From: Alectoria sarmentosa
Lineage: Eukaryota > Ascomycota > Lecanoromycetes > Lecanorales > Parmeliaceae
Reading direction: 5' to 3'
Assembly: GCA_009733775.1 (NCBI GenBank)
Contig: WOGZ01000002.1
Coordinates: forward strand, 186,001 to 250,000
Length of the DNA: 64,000 nt
Part shown: one piece after another, positions 10,401 to 22,000 of the stretch
How positions within the stretch are numbered: the first letter of the stretch is position 1
Layout of the letters: each line of letters starts with the position of its first letter
The notes under the pieces: model-generated
The model's input: only the letters and a program-made list of their open reading frames with translations
Database searches by the model: none
Told to the model about the DNA's origin: nothing
Made by a program: the position numbers and the translations under genes

Positions 10401-12527
10401 GCGCAAGCCAATGAAGGCGGTGGCGGCGGAGAAGGACGCCACGACATACCAAGCCTGACGGCGATCTTTCCCTCTTCTTCTTCTTTCCAATTTTACATCT
10501 CATCCAAGCCCTCGTCCTAAAGACATGCCGGCTCGAGGGTAAGTCGATACGGACTGACCCTGCTCCTTTGGGAAGAAGATAGCTGGATCGACAGAACTAA
10601 TGTCGCCGTAGCCATGTGAACCAACGGTGAACATATGCACGCCTGGGATCCTCCTAGTAAAATTAGTTTACAATATTTCAGACGACCGGTCAACGAACAA
10701 GGCTGTAAATTGCTGGTGTTATCATTTTGTTCCTTCTGTGAGTAGTGAGATCATACACCGTACAGTCGATCAGATACTTGTGCCAGCGCGCCGATTCTGA
10801 GTGATGCATCATTGAGAATTATTACGCAATCTGCAGGTCAACGTCTCATTCGTTGGCGCTCCACCCAAAAGGATTTGCGCTCCCAAATTCCAAATCTGCA
10901 GCGATGCAGTGGCAGAGACAATTAGTCAGATTCGCGGAATAAAATGCACTCAGCTGCAGGCGGTTGGCTTTTCGGTCGGACCCATGGGCACTCTTTCTGT
11001 CGTGAAGCGCCGTCAGAAGTCGTCGACCAGGTTATGAATGTGCGGCATGGCCTGAGCCACCGGGAAGCGACAGCCACCGATCTACTCGTCCACCGTCTGT
11101 CCATTCCTCAATTCCTGTAACCCCTTTTACCAAGAATCAATATGCCGAAACCCAGCATGCAGGACCGTTGTTCGTGTGACCCAAGGTGTAGTACGGTGGT
11201 AGTAGGAGTAGGAGTAGGAGTCGTAGTTGTGGAGCTTGGGTTATGCTTCTAGGACAAGCTCTTAGACCAGAGAACAAGGACAAACTCCCGCCGAATTCAC
11301 CGAAGTAGCTTGTTGGGTCGTCGTAAGAGGAGATCCACAGGCAACGTCTCGTAGTCGTAGTTGTAGTAGTGCGATCGGTAGGACCTTCTCATTCACTCTG
11401 GTGCTCTCTGTTACTTTGGTCTTACTGCGGAGCGCCAGCTCAAGTCGGCTCTTGGAATTGCAGATCCAAAGCTTGGCTGCGCTGTTCGGAAAGCTGCCGA
11501 GAAGTCGTTTAGATTCTTTGGCCAATGAATGAAATCTGTCACACATGAAACTCTTTTGCCCTGAAATAAATAATCAATAATCAATAGCCAATAGGTAATA
11601 AATCAAGATGAACCATGTAGAATGGGCATTTTAGCCAAGCATGGGGCGCGACTATTCAAACCGTTTGCCTGCCTATGACCGACTTGCGCGTGGTGAAACA
11701 TGAAAAGACTGCACCCAAACTGGGCTTGCCTTCCGGGCCACCGTAGTACCCCAGGGGGAAAAAGGGAAAAAGAAATATAAGCACTGGCGAGCCTAAGAAA
11801 ACATCGGCTCATCATTGGTTCATCATTGGCTTGCTTTTAACCCTCAAGGAAGAAAGCTGCAAGGCAACCCCGTGCTCTCGTAGTTCCTGCCTAGGACAAG
11901 CGTCATAAGCCCCCTCCCTCCTCCTCCTCCTCCTCCTCCTCCCCTTCCTCCTCTCCCTCCGATAATGGCCGATCTTCCGTACCCTCAATATCGTCAATAC
12001 TTACGCATTCGACGATCTTTTCTCTTCTTCCGCCTCTTGCCTCTGGTGCGCTCTTATCAATTTCCACTTCCATCCTTCTCAACAACAGAACACCTTGAAC
12101 CGTGAACCGTGAAAGCCACGCGCATAGAGATCGGCTGGTGCTGGCATAGCCTGTTTCCCTCGTTCCCTTTTTCATTCGAGAAGACACTCCAACACTGCTG
12201 GACTCAGCCAAGACCGGACACTACTTTCGGCCTATGACCGGCATCTCGATTGCCTGACTTGGTAGATATACCCGTCCCTCACCATTCTCAAACGCTCGTT
12301 GCTCACCTCTCATTGGATTGCCAGAACTTGCTACAGCTGGACTATTAACATTCGACTCCTCCTTCCCTTACTGCTGCAAAGGTCACGCACCTTCTTCTTC
12401 CGGATTGATATATTCTCCGTTGTCCCCCTCCCCTAGAAAAGGTTGTACCTACTTACTTTAAATCATCCAACACTTCCGCTCAATTCATTTCCATGTCACC
12501 AAAATTTTGACCTACACCTCCGCACCA
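7424..12527. other. 5.1-kb stretch with no credible gene; long upstream region of the poly-Q gene
   Basis: No open frame with coding character or a consistent splice chain was found. The stretch holds scattered simple repeats: CTACTA/GAAGAA tracts near 7905-7945, a TTCC/CTCC array at 8157-8206, GTAGGA repeats near 11190-11225, and a CTC-rich tract near 11912-11960. Pyrimidine-rich sequence dominates the last 600 bases before 12528, as in fungal promoters and 5' leaders. Confidence 0.5.
8157..8206. repeat. TTCC/CTCC tetranucleotide microsatellite
   Basis: About eight CTTC/TTCC units run into four CCCT units. It lies inside the gene-poor stretch and overlaps only low-complexity shadow frames. 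Confidence 0.9.
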
Positions 12528-14048
12528 ATGTTGCTTACACTCAAGCCTTTACAACAGCACGCTTTTGCGAGTCCCTATGCAGCTTCATCTACTCAACGCT
12601 CTCCCTCCTCATACTACTCCTCACCCCCAACGTCCGCTTCTCTTCCTCCTCTACCGGATAGCAAACCACGGAGAATGAGCACTCCGCATCGAGGACTGCC
12701 GCCTCCCTCGGCCATGGAAAGAAGTCTGCCATTGCCCGAACGAGCTCCACAAACAACCGGCCTGTCCTTGGCTTCGCTGCCGGCCGCGCCTTCTCAATGG
12801 CAAGGAGGTCAAGACGAGTCAATGCGGACATGGTTACAAGCCAAGTCCGAGGAGGATCGACGCAAGCAGGAAGAGGAGAAGACTCGACAAGAGGGCCTGA
12901 GGTTGGAGCAGCGAAAGCTCGAACAAAATATGCTGCAAGAATCTCTACGAGGCGGCATACCTCCACCAATGGTTCCCATGATTTTTGCTAGCCTTGGGGG
13001 AGGCCATGTTGCGCAATTGAGCCTGGAATGGGCTCAACATTACATGGCACAGCTCACCATACAGCAACAGGCTCAAATCCAGCAGCAACAGCAGCAGCAG
13101 CAGCAGCAGCAACAACAACAGCAACAACAAGCCCAAGCTCAAGCACAAGCCCAGATCCAGCAGCAACCAGCACACTCTCAACTCCAACCTTCGCCAGAAC
13201 AACGCAGAGATACCCGTCTCCTCACAGGTCCGAATCCAAATCCTTACGGCGCACAACAAATGCAGCCGCCGGCACAGAATACGCCAATACAACCAGTGCA
13301 GCAGCCTCAAGCCAATGCAAGCTTCACACCCTCGTACGCAAATTCTGCTCTCCCCAACGAGCGCGTCAGGCCACAGCAAGCACTACAAGCAGCTCCACCG
13401 ACATCAAACCCACGGCCTACAACCTCACAGTCCTCCTTATCACGTCTCAACACTGGTGGTGATCTACATGTGCCTACTCAGGGAGCTTCCGCCACTTTGC
13501 AATTGACAGGGCAGCATCCTCTACAGCAAACGCAGACGAGCCAACAGCAAGAGCAGCCATCGTCACCTCTGTACTTCCATCATTGGCAGCCACCAGGGGA
13601 GCAAGGGAAGTCCAAAGATAAAGAGCAGGGAACACCATCAACAAGGAGCGCACACACGTCGCCAAATACGCAACCGCCAGGATCTCACCTGCGCTCAGAA
13701 TACACAACTTCGCCCAAAAAGCGCAAGGCTACAGGATCGCACCAACCGGCGCCAACACCCTCATCTCACACATCACCGTCTTTCAACCACCAAGGGTCAT
13801 CGAATTCAATCTCTGGCCGACGCCGCCGACAAAATTCCAGGGCTAGCGATAGCTCGTCCCGTGCGGCGCATGAAAGTGGGCGACAAAGTTTGGAGGGAGA
13901 GGCTGAAAGTAGCAGAAATTCGGCGCATCCTGAAACACGCCACCTTCCACCGCATCATTCGGCCGGGTCGGATAATAGAGAAATGAGGGAGATTAGGCAT
14001 GTATCACGGGATCTAAGCGAGCGAAGCAGTCCCAAACGGGAGCCATGA
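12528..14048 (+). CDS. glutamine-rich fungal protein with coiled coil, possibly a transcriptional regulator
   Basis: Single exon, 506 residues. The ATG at 12528 opens MLLTLKPLQQHAF. A Ser/Pro-rich region (about 15-75) is followed by SLPAAPSQWQGG, then a charged coiled coil (about 97-140; KSEEDRRKQEEEKTRQEG) leading into GGIPPPMVPMIFASLGG. A poly-Q/QA run follows at about residues 184-216. The tail is low-complexity and contains YFHHWQPP, a basic SPKKRKATG that could be a nuclear signal, and an Arg/Ser-rich end. From memory, the coiled coil, the PPPMVPM block and YFHHWQPP recur in an uncharacterised Pezizomycotina family. The nuclear regulator role is inference from composition and the very long upstream region. 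CAG/CAA mixing may limit repeat instability. Confidence 0.75.
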   Translation: MLLTLKPLQQHAFASPYAASSTQRSPSSYYSSPPTSASLPPLPDSKPRRMSTPHRGLPPPSAMERSLPLPERAPQTTGLSLASLPAAPSQWQGGQDESMRTWLQAKSEEDRRKQEEEKTRQEGLRLEQRKLEQNMLQESLRGGIPPPMVPMIFASLGGGHVAQLSLEWAQHYMAQLTIQQQAQIQQQQQQQQQQQQQQQQQAQAQAQAQIQQQPAHSQLQPSPEQRRDTRLLTGPNPNPYGAQQMQPPAQNTPIQPVQQPQANASFTPSYANSALPNERVRPQQALQAAPPTSNPRPTTSQSSLSRLNTGGDLHVPTQGASATLQLTGQHPLQQTQTSQQQEQPSSPLYFHHWQPPGEQGKSKDKEQGTPSTRSAHTSPNTQPPGSHLRSEYTTSPKKRKATGSHQPAPTPSSHTSPSFNHQGSSNSISGRRRRQNSRASDSSSRAAHESGRQSLEGEAESSRNSAHPETRHLPPHHSAGSDNREMREIRHVSRDLSERSSPKREP

Positions 14049-16597
14049 GCAGAGTCTACATATTCGACAAGTCGAAAGGTCGACAAGCATTCATTTCATG
14101 CAGGGTGCCAAGGCGACCTGTTATTTCCGTTGTTCTCAGTGTTTGGATCTGGCATTCTGACTGGCTATTTATACCCTTCTCGCGCATCTTACATTGCATT
14201 CGGCGGTGTGCATGCGTGCTTGCATTTGTACTCTACGGATTTTGCCCGGCATTTATACGCCCTGGGGGCAGGGGCCAATTTGACAGACTCACGTCTATGC
14301 GATACCTAGCATTCTTGTACCATACTTTTTGGGTCTACCTCTATACATTTGATCTACCGATGCAAGGGAATTGAATGCAGAGGCTAACGGCCGTTGGGAG
14401 CGCAGCTGCAGGCAATGCCCTATGGCTGTCGCCACAAGGATTTTTGTTGGGGTGGAAATTACTTGTGATTTTCACTTGGCTTGGCCTGCATAGTGCATAC
14501 CGCCCTCTCCCCATGCATCAAACCGGAGTAAGAAAGGAAAAGTCGGGCATATCTGCGCTTTGACGCATGCACGCAACGTAGGAAAAAGAAGAGGCCCAAT
14601 TAATTGACAATTGACCATTGGCGAATGACAATCACTTCCGAGTAGGCTGTAGGCTGTAAGCTGTAGGCAATAGGCTGTATAGTACTGTAGCAGCTGAGAT
14701 AGCCGTTATGTTGTGCATGGAGTGAGGGAGTCTATTCCGCTTTTGCGTCTTTGCTTGTTTTAGCTCCCGTTGTCGATCACTTTGGTTTTCTTTTCTTTTC
14801 TTTTCTTTTCATTTTTGCATTCTGGCATTTTCTTACGAGTCATCGTTGGAGGTTCCAATGCAGGGCGAAAAATGACTCGCATCTTGGACTTGGATAATCT
14901 GCATCCCTTGGCCTGTTGATCCATCGCTGATGCTGAATCCATTTCACTTTGCTCCATTGACGGAGTTTAGTGCTGAGAATGGTCGGCGACCTGCGTCCTG
15001 TGCTTGACGAGAGGGCCCAGAGGCGATCTTGATGGATTGGCATTTGTCAACGCTTGGAAGAGTGGCATCCTCACTCGGTGCTCGTATGTAGAGGCAGGCG
15101 TTCATTGGGAAGGTGCCACTGGTTTCCTTCAAGCCAAGACCATCGTGGACCCAACCATGATTGATTGTTACTTATGCCAGATCTGTTCGTCATCAAGGGA
15201 ACAAATGCTTTACCAACGCCGAGTCTTAATTCCTTCTCATCTGGCGCAAGTCGATTGGGTGGCGGAAATGGTTCCGTCGAGCAGGATGACAATCTGCGTC
15301 CTGAAGGGATTAATTAGCAGGACTCTTCCATTCCGAGAGGGTGGGCGCTGGACGATTCTCTTTCGACTTGTGTGTAGTCAGTACTCTTACTCTTCACGCC
15401 ATCGAAGGTGATGACTGGAAATGTCACGTTGTTGGTTGCTGCCAAGGAGCAGAAACGGACCAGTTGAGATGAGGAGATCATCGGCATCAATCTTGATCTG
15501 CATCTCCTATAAGCACCATCTCTCACTCTACGGAGTCTCTCGGCCCTCGCCTCCCCCCATTTCACTACTCAGCATCTAATGTTGGGGTTTTTGGGAGGGA
15601 TGCTTTTCTGCCAAATTCCCCCTTTCCACAGTCTGAGCGGATAATGGGCCTTCTTCATGTTTAGGGTCTTTGCAACTTCCGAGCATGGTATTAATACACT
15701 ACTCTTCGCTCTTGCATACAGACTTGGCTGCCCAGCCTTGACCTCCAAGTCGAATTCGTGTGGGGCGAACCTTCGTTTGACTCATCCATTATTTCTTGCC
15801 GAAATCTCCAACGCCTTGGGAAGCATACTTCTTACTTTCCAGTATATCTAGAGAATAGACCTTTGTGACTGTCCACATCCTTACCTAATTTGTTCGGATC
15901 TCTGCAAAGCTAGGATTACCCTTGATTCCGAACAATTCCGAGCAGGGAGCGGTGTCTGCGGAAGAGGCGCAGGGGGGGAGGAAGTAAGTCAGGTTGCGGT
16001 CCCCCCACATTGACCTGCTCCAACGTCTCTCATCAGGCTGAATTTCAAAGACTATTCGTTCGTATGCTCGCTACCCACGCCCCCCCACAACCCCCATAAG
16101 GGCTAGGCTTTGTACTTGCGGCTCGATACTGAGAGAAAGGCTGGATCTAAGACTAAATCATCAAGGATAGCCACGAGGTACGACCCGATCCTTGACAATC
16201 ACTCATCAACTAGATACGCGCCTGTCAATCGCCTCGGAATTCTGAACATTGGCGGCTCGTACGCGAAGCGCATGTAAGTCGTTGCCACGTGCAAAGATCG
16301 CCTCTCGCACATGGCCCCGCGTATCTATCGAGCAAGCGTTACAGGCGAGTTGCTCACCATTGATCCGACATTATTGGAACGGCTGCTTCTCGACCGGGGT
16401 TCTCCTGTTGGTGGAGATCACGCTCGTTCAACGGGAGACCCATTTTCTTCCGACCGTCTGCTTCGGTTGATATGCAGGAGTCCTGCATATTTCTTTTGTT
16501 CCTCCCTGACGATAAAGATAGTTGCATCTTTAACGCTTCATACACCTCCATACGTTTACCAGAGGCGGCAGACTCTGATCCCTTGCTGCAGTCTATC
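14049..16597. other. 2.5-kb intergenic region, no gene recognised
   Basis: Contains an imperfect 7-8 bp GGCTGTA tandem repeat (about 14645-14685), a TTTTC run (about 14787-14813) and C-rich runs near 15970 and 16080. Open frames here are short and lack coding character or splice support. The last 350 bases are the upstream region of the secreted-protein gene. Confidence 0.5.
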
Positions 16598-17284
16598 ATG
16601 CTATCCCCTTCATTCGTCCACGTCCAATTGTTCTCAACCCTGCTCCTGCAGCCCATCCGCGCTATACCGGTGAACAATGCCGATCTGTCGCTCTCGATAC
16701 TACCGGATTCGGCGACGTCACTCGCGCCACCTCGCAACTACGCCGTCACCACGGTCCTTGCCACAAACACCAGCCTGGCCATATGGCCCATCCACCCCTT
16801 CACCATCCCAATCGCCCCCCTAGACTTAACCTGGATCTGGTTCCAACGCATCGGCCTCCCCGGCACCCCGAGACAAAAATCCCTCCTCCTGTAAGAAAAA
16901 CCGCTCTCGCAGAGTGATCCATCCCTGCAAAAAGCCCCACTTTGTCCTCTACACCTGTTGTTGGCAAAACCCGCTAACGCCGCGCCCCTCCCTCTTTCGC
17001 CCCCCTACAGCACCATCATCGCCTCCCAACTCCGCATCTACACCGCCCAACCCGCCGGCACCTCCCCCCACCCTTTCGCAAACACCCGCGACGACGTCAC
17101 CTTCGCCATGCAGTACGAGGAGCACGAGACGCTCGACATGGCCCTCGCGCTCGCGGCGTTGGGGGTCTTTCAGGGCAAAGTGCAGCAGTGGGGGGCGCAG
17201 GTGTTGGAGTTTAGTGTCGGGAGGGAGGGCGAGCTGAAGGCGAGGTTTCGGGTCGTGCTGATGGAAGGTGGAGGGGTGGGATGA
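16598..17284 (+). CDS. small predicted secreted protein, unknown function
   Basis: Exons 16598-16890 and 17011-17284 encode 188 residues. The intron (16891-17010) has a clean GTAAGA donor and a CCCTACAG acceptor. The start MLSPSFVHVQLFSTLLLQPIRA looks like a secretion signal. The mature part has WPIHPFTIPIAPLDLTWIWFQRIG, then after the intron SQLRIYTAQPAGT and a helical HETLDMALALAALGVFQGKVQQWG ending in a beta-like segment. An ATG at 16472 is in frame but would bury the signal, so the later start is preferred. Exon 2 is very GC-rich. No family was recognised. Confidence 0.7.
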
Positions 17285-18398
17285 TTGATGGGGTGGTGGG
17301 TGGGGGGAGAGGACTGTCAGTCTGTGTGGCTTCAGGGCGGAATTTTTTTCTTTTCGTCCATTTCGCAAGCTACATATCAAACGCACGCATGCATCATTGA
17401 TCGGAGTCAGGAACCGTGACTGCATGAGACAAACACTTTGCGCCTGCCCCCCTTTGCTTTGGTCGTTTTGCCTGTTGCACCACGCGCGTCCAGCAATCGT
17501 GTTGCAAGTACTCTACTCTTCGCTACAAAGTGGGATTGTGGCTTAGTGAGTGAGTGAGTGAGTACGCATAGGAGGAAGGTCAGGAGGGATCAATCAGTAT
17601 GTAGGTAGCCATGGCGCCATTTATGCCCCCCCCCCCGCCCACATGGAATCGTTCTATCTATCTATCTAAGATAAGCGCTTCATAGCAGGAGAGACTGACT
17701 ATGTACTAAATGTGTCATGAAAGGAGTTTTCTACATACATCTATCTATCTATATTTCTATCTATCTACCTATCTTGCACCTTGCCCTGGCAATGGCAATG
17801 GCAATGGCAATAATGCCTCTTTGCATTTCAATGATTTTTTCCTTTTCTTTTTTTCATATATAGGTCTTTCACAGAGCCCATACATACATAGCATAGCATT
17901 CATTAATTCATTATTCCTTTTATCCCCGTCCGCCCACGCCCGCGCACAACCTGTATACACATACATAGCTTTTTCATTTTTTTCCCCCACATTCCAGCTT
18001 TCTACATACATACATACATACATATATACATATGTCTCGCTCAGACATGGGGAGTTTTCTTCTTCTTCTTCTTCTTCTTCTTCTTCTTCTTTAGCGCTAG
18101 TAGGGTAACGTACAGTACGAAGAAACATATATGTATGTATGTATTGCCCTGTTTCAGGCAGGCAGGCGCCCCCCCCCCCCCGCCCTCCCCCATCCTTATT
18201 CGCGTGCTGGCTGGCTGGCCCTGGAAACGTTTTGGTTGGGGACCGGCCCCATTTTACTACTTTACATTACATTACATTACTTTTATGTTCATTCATTCAT
18301 TTCCGTATGCCCCTCATTCATTCATTTTGTATGCGTGTGATGTGTGATGTGATGCGATGTGATGTGTGCAGTTCGAGTTATGTCGAGTACACACACAC

Positions 18399-18444
<46 letters not shown>

Positions 18445-19079
18445 CCGGGCGATATCCGTCGCCCGAAGTCGAGCATTAAGTACAGGGGAAACCACCGCTT
18501 TTCACCCAGATGATGATGATCCCCACACATATTTCCCTCTTTGACATTCTTTGTCCGTCTTGAACCGGCTCCCCGGGCAGACAGAAGCTTCCTTCCTGCA
18601 ATTGCGTTCGTAGGATTTTGATCTTGGCAGCCATTGCCAGCTGGTCGTGATCACCACAAAGCGAGAAAGTCAGCCTTGGGATTCTGCTTGAGCATGGACA
18701 TCCTTGATAGCGAACGAGTACGGATGATCTTAGCATAATGGGGAGGGAGAGGCTGATCTGTAGAGCGCGTCGGTTGGATTTTGAAAAATGCCGGGTCAGT
18801 AGATTAACCACCTTGGGTGTTTGGTGTGCGTGGTTCCGAGTCACTGGATGATACAGGCACCGCATTCACGCACTTGAAAAGACAAAAGCATATTGTTGAA
18901 GCGTGACTGGGGTATCAGACCGATAAGTACAAGTACAGGGAACAGTATGAAGATTAAGAATACAAGTGCCATACGCCCCTGCTAATGCCTGGATCCTATC
19001 CCTCCGACCGGCAAACACCTTCGCTAATGCTGGCATCTATAACAAGTACAATGTTTGACATGTAATCGATGAATGATCA
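17285..19079. repeat. microsatellite-dense convergent intergenic region
   Basis: No gene seen. Simple repeats crowd the interval: GTGA units (about 17547-17564), a C run (about 17627-17637), TCTA units (about 17653-17668 and 17741-17768), GGCAAT units (about 17788-17812), CATA units (about 18003-18024), a TTC array (about 18058-18092), a C run (about 18169-18182), TTACA units near 18262-18281, and a CT array (about 18400-18441). It lies between the 3' ends of two convergent genes. Confidence 0.85.
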
Positions 19080-22000
19080 TTATTTGGGGGCGTTCTTAGT
19101 TGCTCCATCTGTCAAAGATAGCGGAGGGACCTTCCCGTCCTCCTCGATAGTACTAGCGAGTCCATCCTGGGTCATCACGCGGGTTATCGAATTCCCTGAA
19201 GATCGATGGAGGAGCGTAGGTCGTGGCGTCAATGCGGTATCCTCATTTGGTGAGAGTAGAGCTTGCGGGTCTTTGCCGTAATACGGGATAGCATTCCGCG
19301 AACTCATGCGCTTCTGGAAGCTGGGTCTCGCGGGCTGCGAGAATGTTCTGTTTTCACTTTGAGCCTTTTTGATGACTTTCGTGGCTAGGTCATGGGCGGC
19401 GCTCTGCAGGTCAGGCATCGGGTTATCAGGTTGGCTCAGGTAGTCTTCTAGCATAGACTTGAGCACAGCGGCCCTCACTGGCTTGGCCAAGTAATTATTC
19501 ATTCCAGCTTCGAGGCACTTCTCTTTGTCGCCTTGAATGGCACTGGCTGTCATAGCGATGATCAACACCCCTCGCACCGCCGGGTCCTTGTCCGCTCGTA
19601 TGAGTCGTGTCGCGTCGTAGCCGTCGAGCACAGGCATCTGCACGTCCATTAAAACGAGATGGAAAGGGTTATTCTCAGATGAGCGGTGGCGGAGCGCTTC
19701 GACTGCTTGTAGACCGTCGTTGTATGCTTCTGATTTAAATCCGAGTTTGGTGACGAAAGACACTGCGATCTTTTGATTGATAGGGTTGTCCTCCGCTATA
19801 CATATCCGAAGTTCTCTCCGGGGGATCTGTGAGAGGTCGAAAAAGGAAGACTTTGTCGAATTCTCTCCCTCAGAAGACCAGGTGGCCATTGCGCCCGGTG
19901 CTTGTGCAGCTATAGGAGATCGATCCTTTGTAGCCGTTTTCGCTGCTTTCGGAAATGTGACAGTGAAATACACGGTCGTACCGACGCCCGCTTGACTCTC
20001 CAGAGAGATTTTCCCATTCATGACCTCGATGAGCGCTTTGCAAATGGAAAGACCGAGTCCACTACCGCCAAATTCACGTTGAGTACTGCTATCGGCTTGG
20101 GAAAAGGGCGTGAATAGTCGAGATACTTGGTCTTGAGTAATCCCGATTCCTGTGTCGGCGACTGAGCAAGTGACCGTAAGACTTTCGCTATCCTCGTATT
20201 CTCGCTTAGCTCTAACATGGACTGAACCTTTCTTCGTGAATTTATAGCTGTTGCTCATTGTATTCATGAACAACTGGTGCAGCCTCACGGGATCGCCGAG
20301 GACCAGAAGATCAGGGTCTAGGTCTAGATCCATCTTGGTCTCGAGTCCTCGGTCTTTATTGGTGTAGATCAAGGCCCGAACAACCTCCATGATGGTCTCT
20401 TTGAGGTTCAAAGGGGAATAGTAAAGCTTCAGCTTCCCAGCTTCTAGCTTTGAATAGTCAAGAATGTCATTGATGACAATCAGGAGTGTATCGGCGCAAA
20501 CCCGGATCGAATTTGCGAATTCCTTCTGCTCGTCGCTCAGGGGCGTTTCCTTCAACAATTCCGACATACCAATGACTCCCTAGCGCACATTTAGGAGTCA
20601 GCATTCCCTTTTGTAGGCAGTGTTTGAGTGATGAAGACATGTCTGGGGACTAAGTGGGTCGTGAAATGGAGAATTTGCCCCTGTTACATGTCTCGCGGCG
20701 GCTTGAAAAAGGTCTCGAGCAGGAAAAGATGACGTCGAGAAGAGCCTTACTCACATTTAGGGGCGTACGGAGTTCATGCGAGACGTTAGCAAGGAAGATG
20801 CTCTTCACTTTAGCAGCTTCCTCCTTCAATCTGACATTCTCTTTCGCCTCGGCTTCTGCGTTTTTAGCTTTGATTTCTGCCTCTCGGGCCTTCGCAAGTG
20901 CACGCTTTTGACTCTCGATCATGCTCGTATTTGAGGCAGATACCTTGGCTATGCGCTTGAAAAGCAAGGCGTTGGCAATGGAAATGCCGACCTGATTGCA
21001 GAAAAGTCGGAGTACACCTAGATTACGGTCGGTGAATGAATTGGGGTGGCCTTCGAGATACAAAACTCCAAGCAGATCCTTCCCTCGAACAATGGGCAAG
21101 GAGATCACGGATTTGGCCAAACCAATGGTAAGAAAACGCTCGTCGTGGGCCAAATTGTGGACGAAGACAGCCTCTTTGAATCGCATGGTGTAGAGGAGTA
21201 CTTGTTTTTGGGTTTCATTCCGAATCTCGATTATAGGCTGCGCATCAGCAGATATGCCTTCTGATGTCCCACTTGCTGCGATGCACCAACCATTGTCACC
21301 TTCGATGATAACGGCGGCAAAGTCAGCTTGGGCGCCTGCAGATTCTAGGATAATCTCCGTCATTATGGCCAAGAGACGATCTATTTGCAGTTCAGAGGAT
21401 ATCGCCTGGTTGAACTCCAAGATACTCTGCAGGTCTAGAACATCGAGCCCCAAGTCAGAGACGTCCGGACCGGCGCTTTTCGCACCATCTTCAGTAGCTG
21501 TTGGGGAGACCCAAGCTTGGGTCCTATCACCAGCGGTTTCTTTGCCCAGATTTCTTGTTTCTTGACGCTCGTTTTCCTCAATGCGGAACTGTGTGTTGCC
21601 GATCTCGCCGATGGTATCCGCTGTCTGTATGGCAATGTCCCTCGTTTGCATCGTCGCTGAGGCTCGAAGTACCCATTCGTGCTTTAATGTCAACTGGTCC
21701 ACTTTCCCACTTGCGCCAATGCGCGAATACATGGCTAGCGAGTCCTTCAAGATAGCACGCGCAGCTCGCCTGGCTCCTCGCCGAACATAGAAGTCCCCTT
21801 GCAATTCGAAAGCTAAAGCCTGCTCGAGTAAGAAATCGTGGAGCTGTGTATGGTCAATCGCAGCCTCGTACGCCCGTATTGCCTCGCCATAACGGCCCTC
21901 TATCTCAGCCAGTTCGGCTTCGATCAAAAGCTCCCACATGAGATAATTAGCGTTGCACTCGATTTGCCATTGAGCTATGCATGCTTTGTACTGCCTGACC

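Noticed and set aside
11812..12211. Glu-rich minus-strand frames upstream of the poly-Q gene
   Set aside because: They read the CTC-rich promoter tract of the plus-strand gene in reverse.
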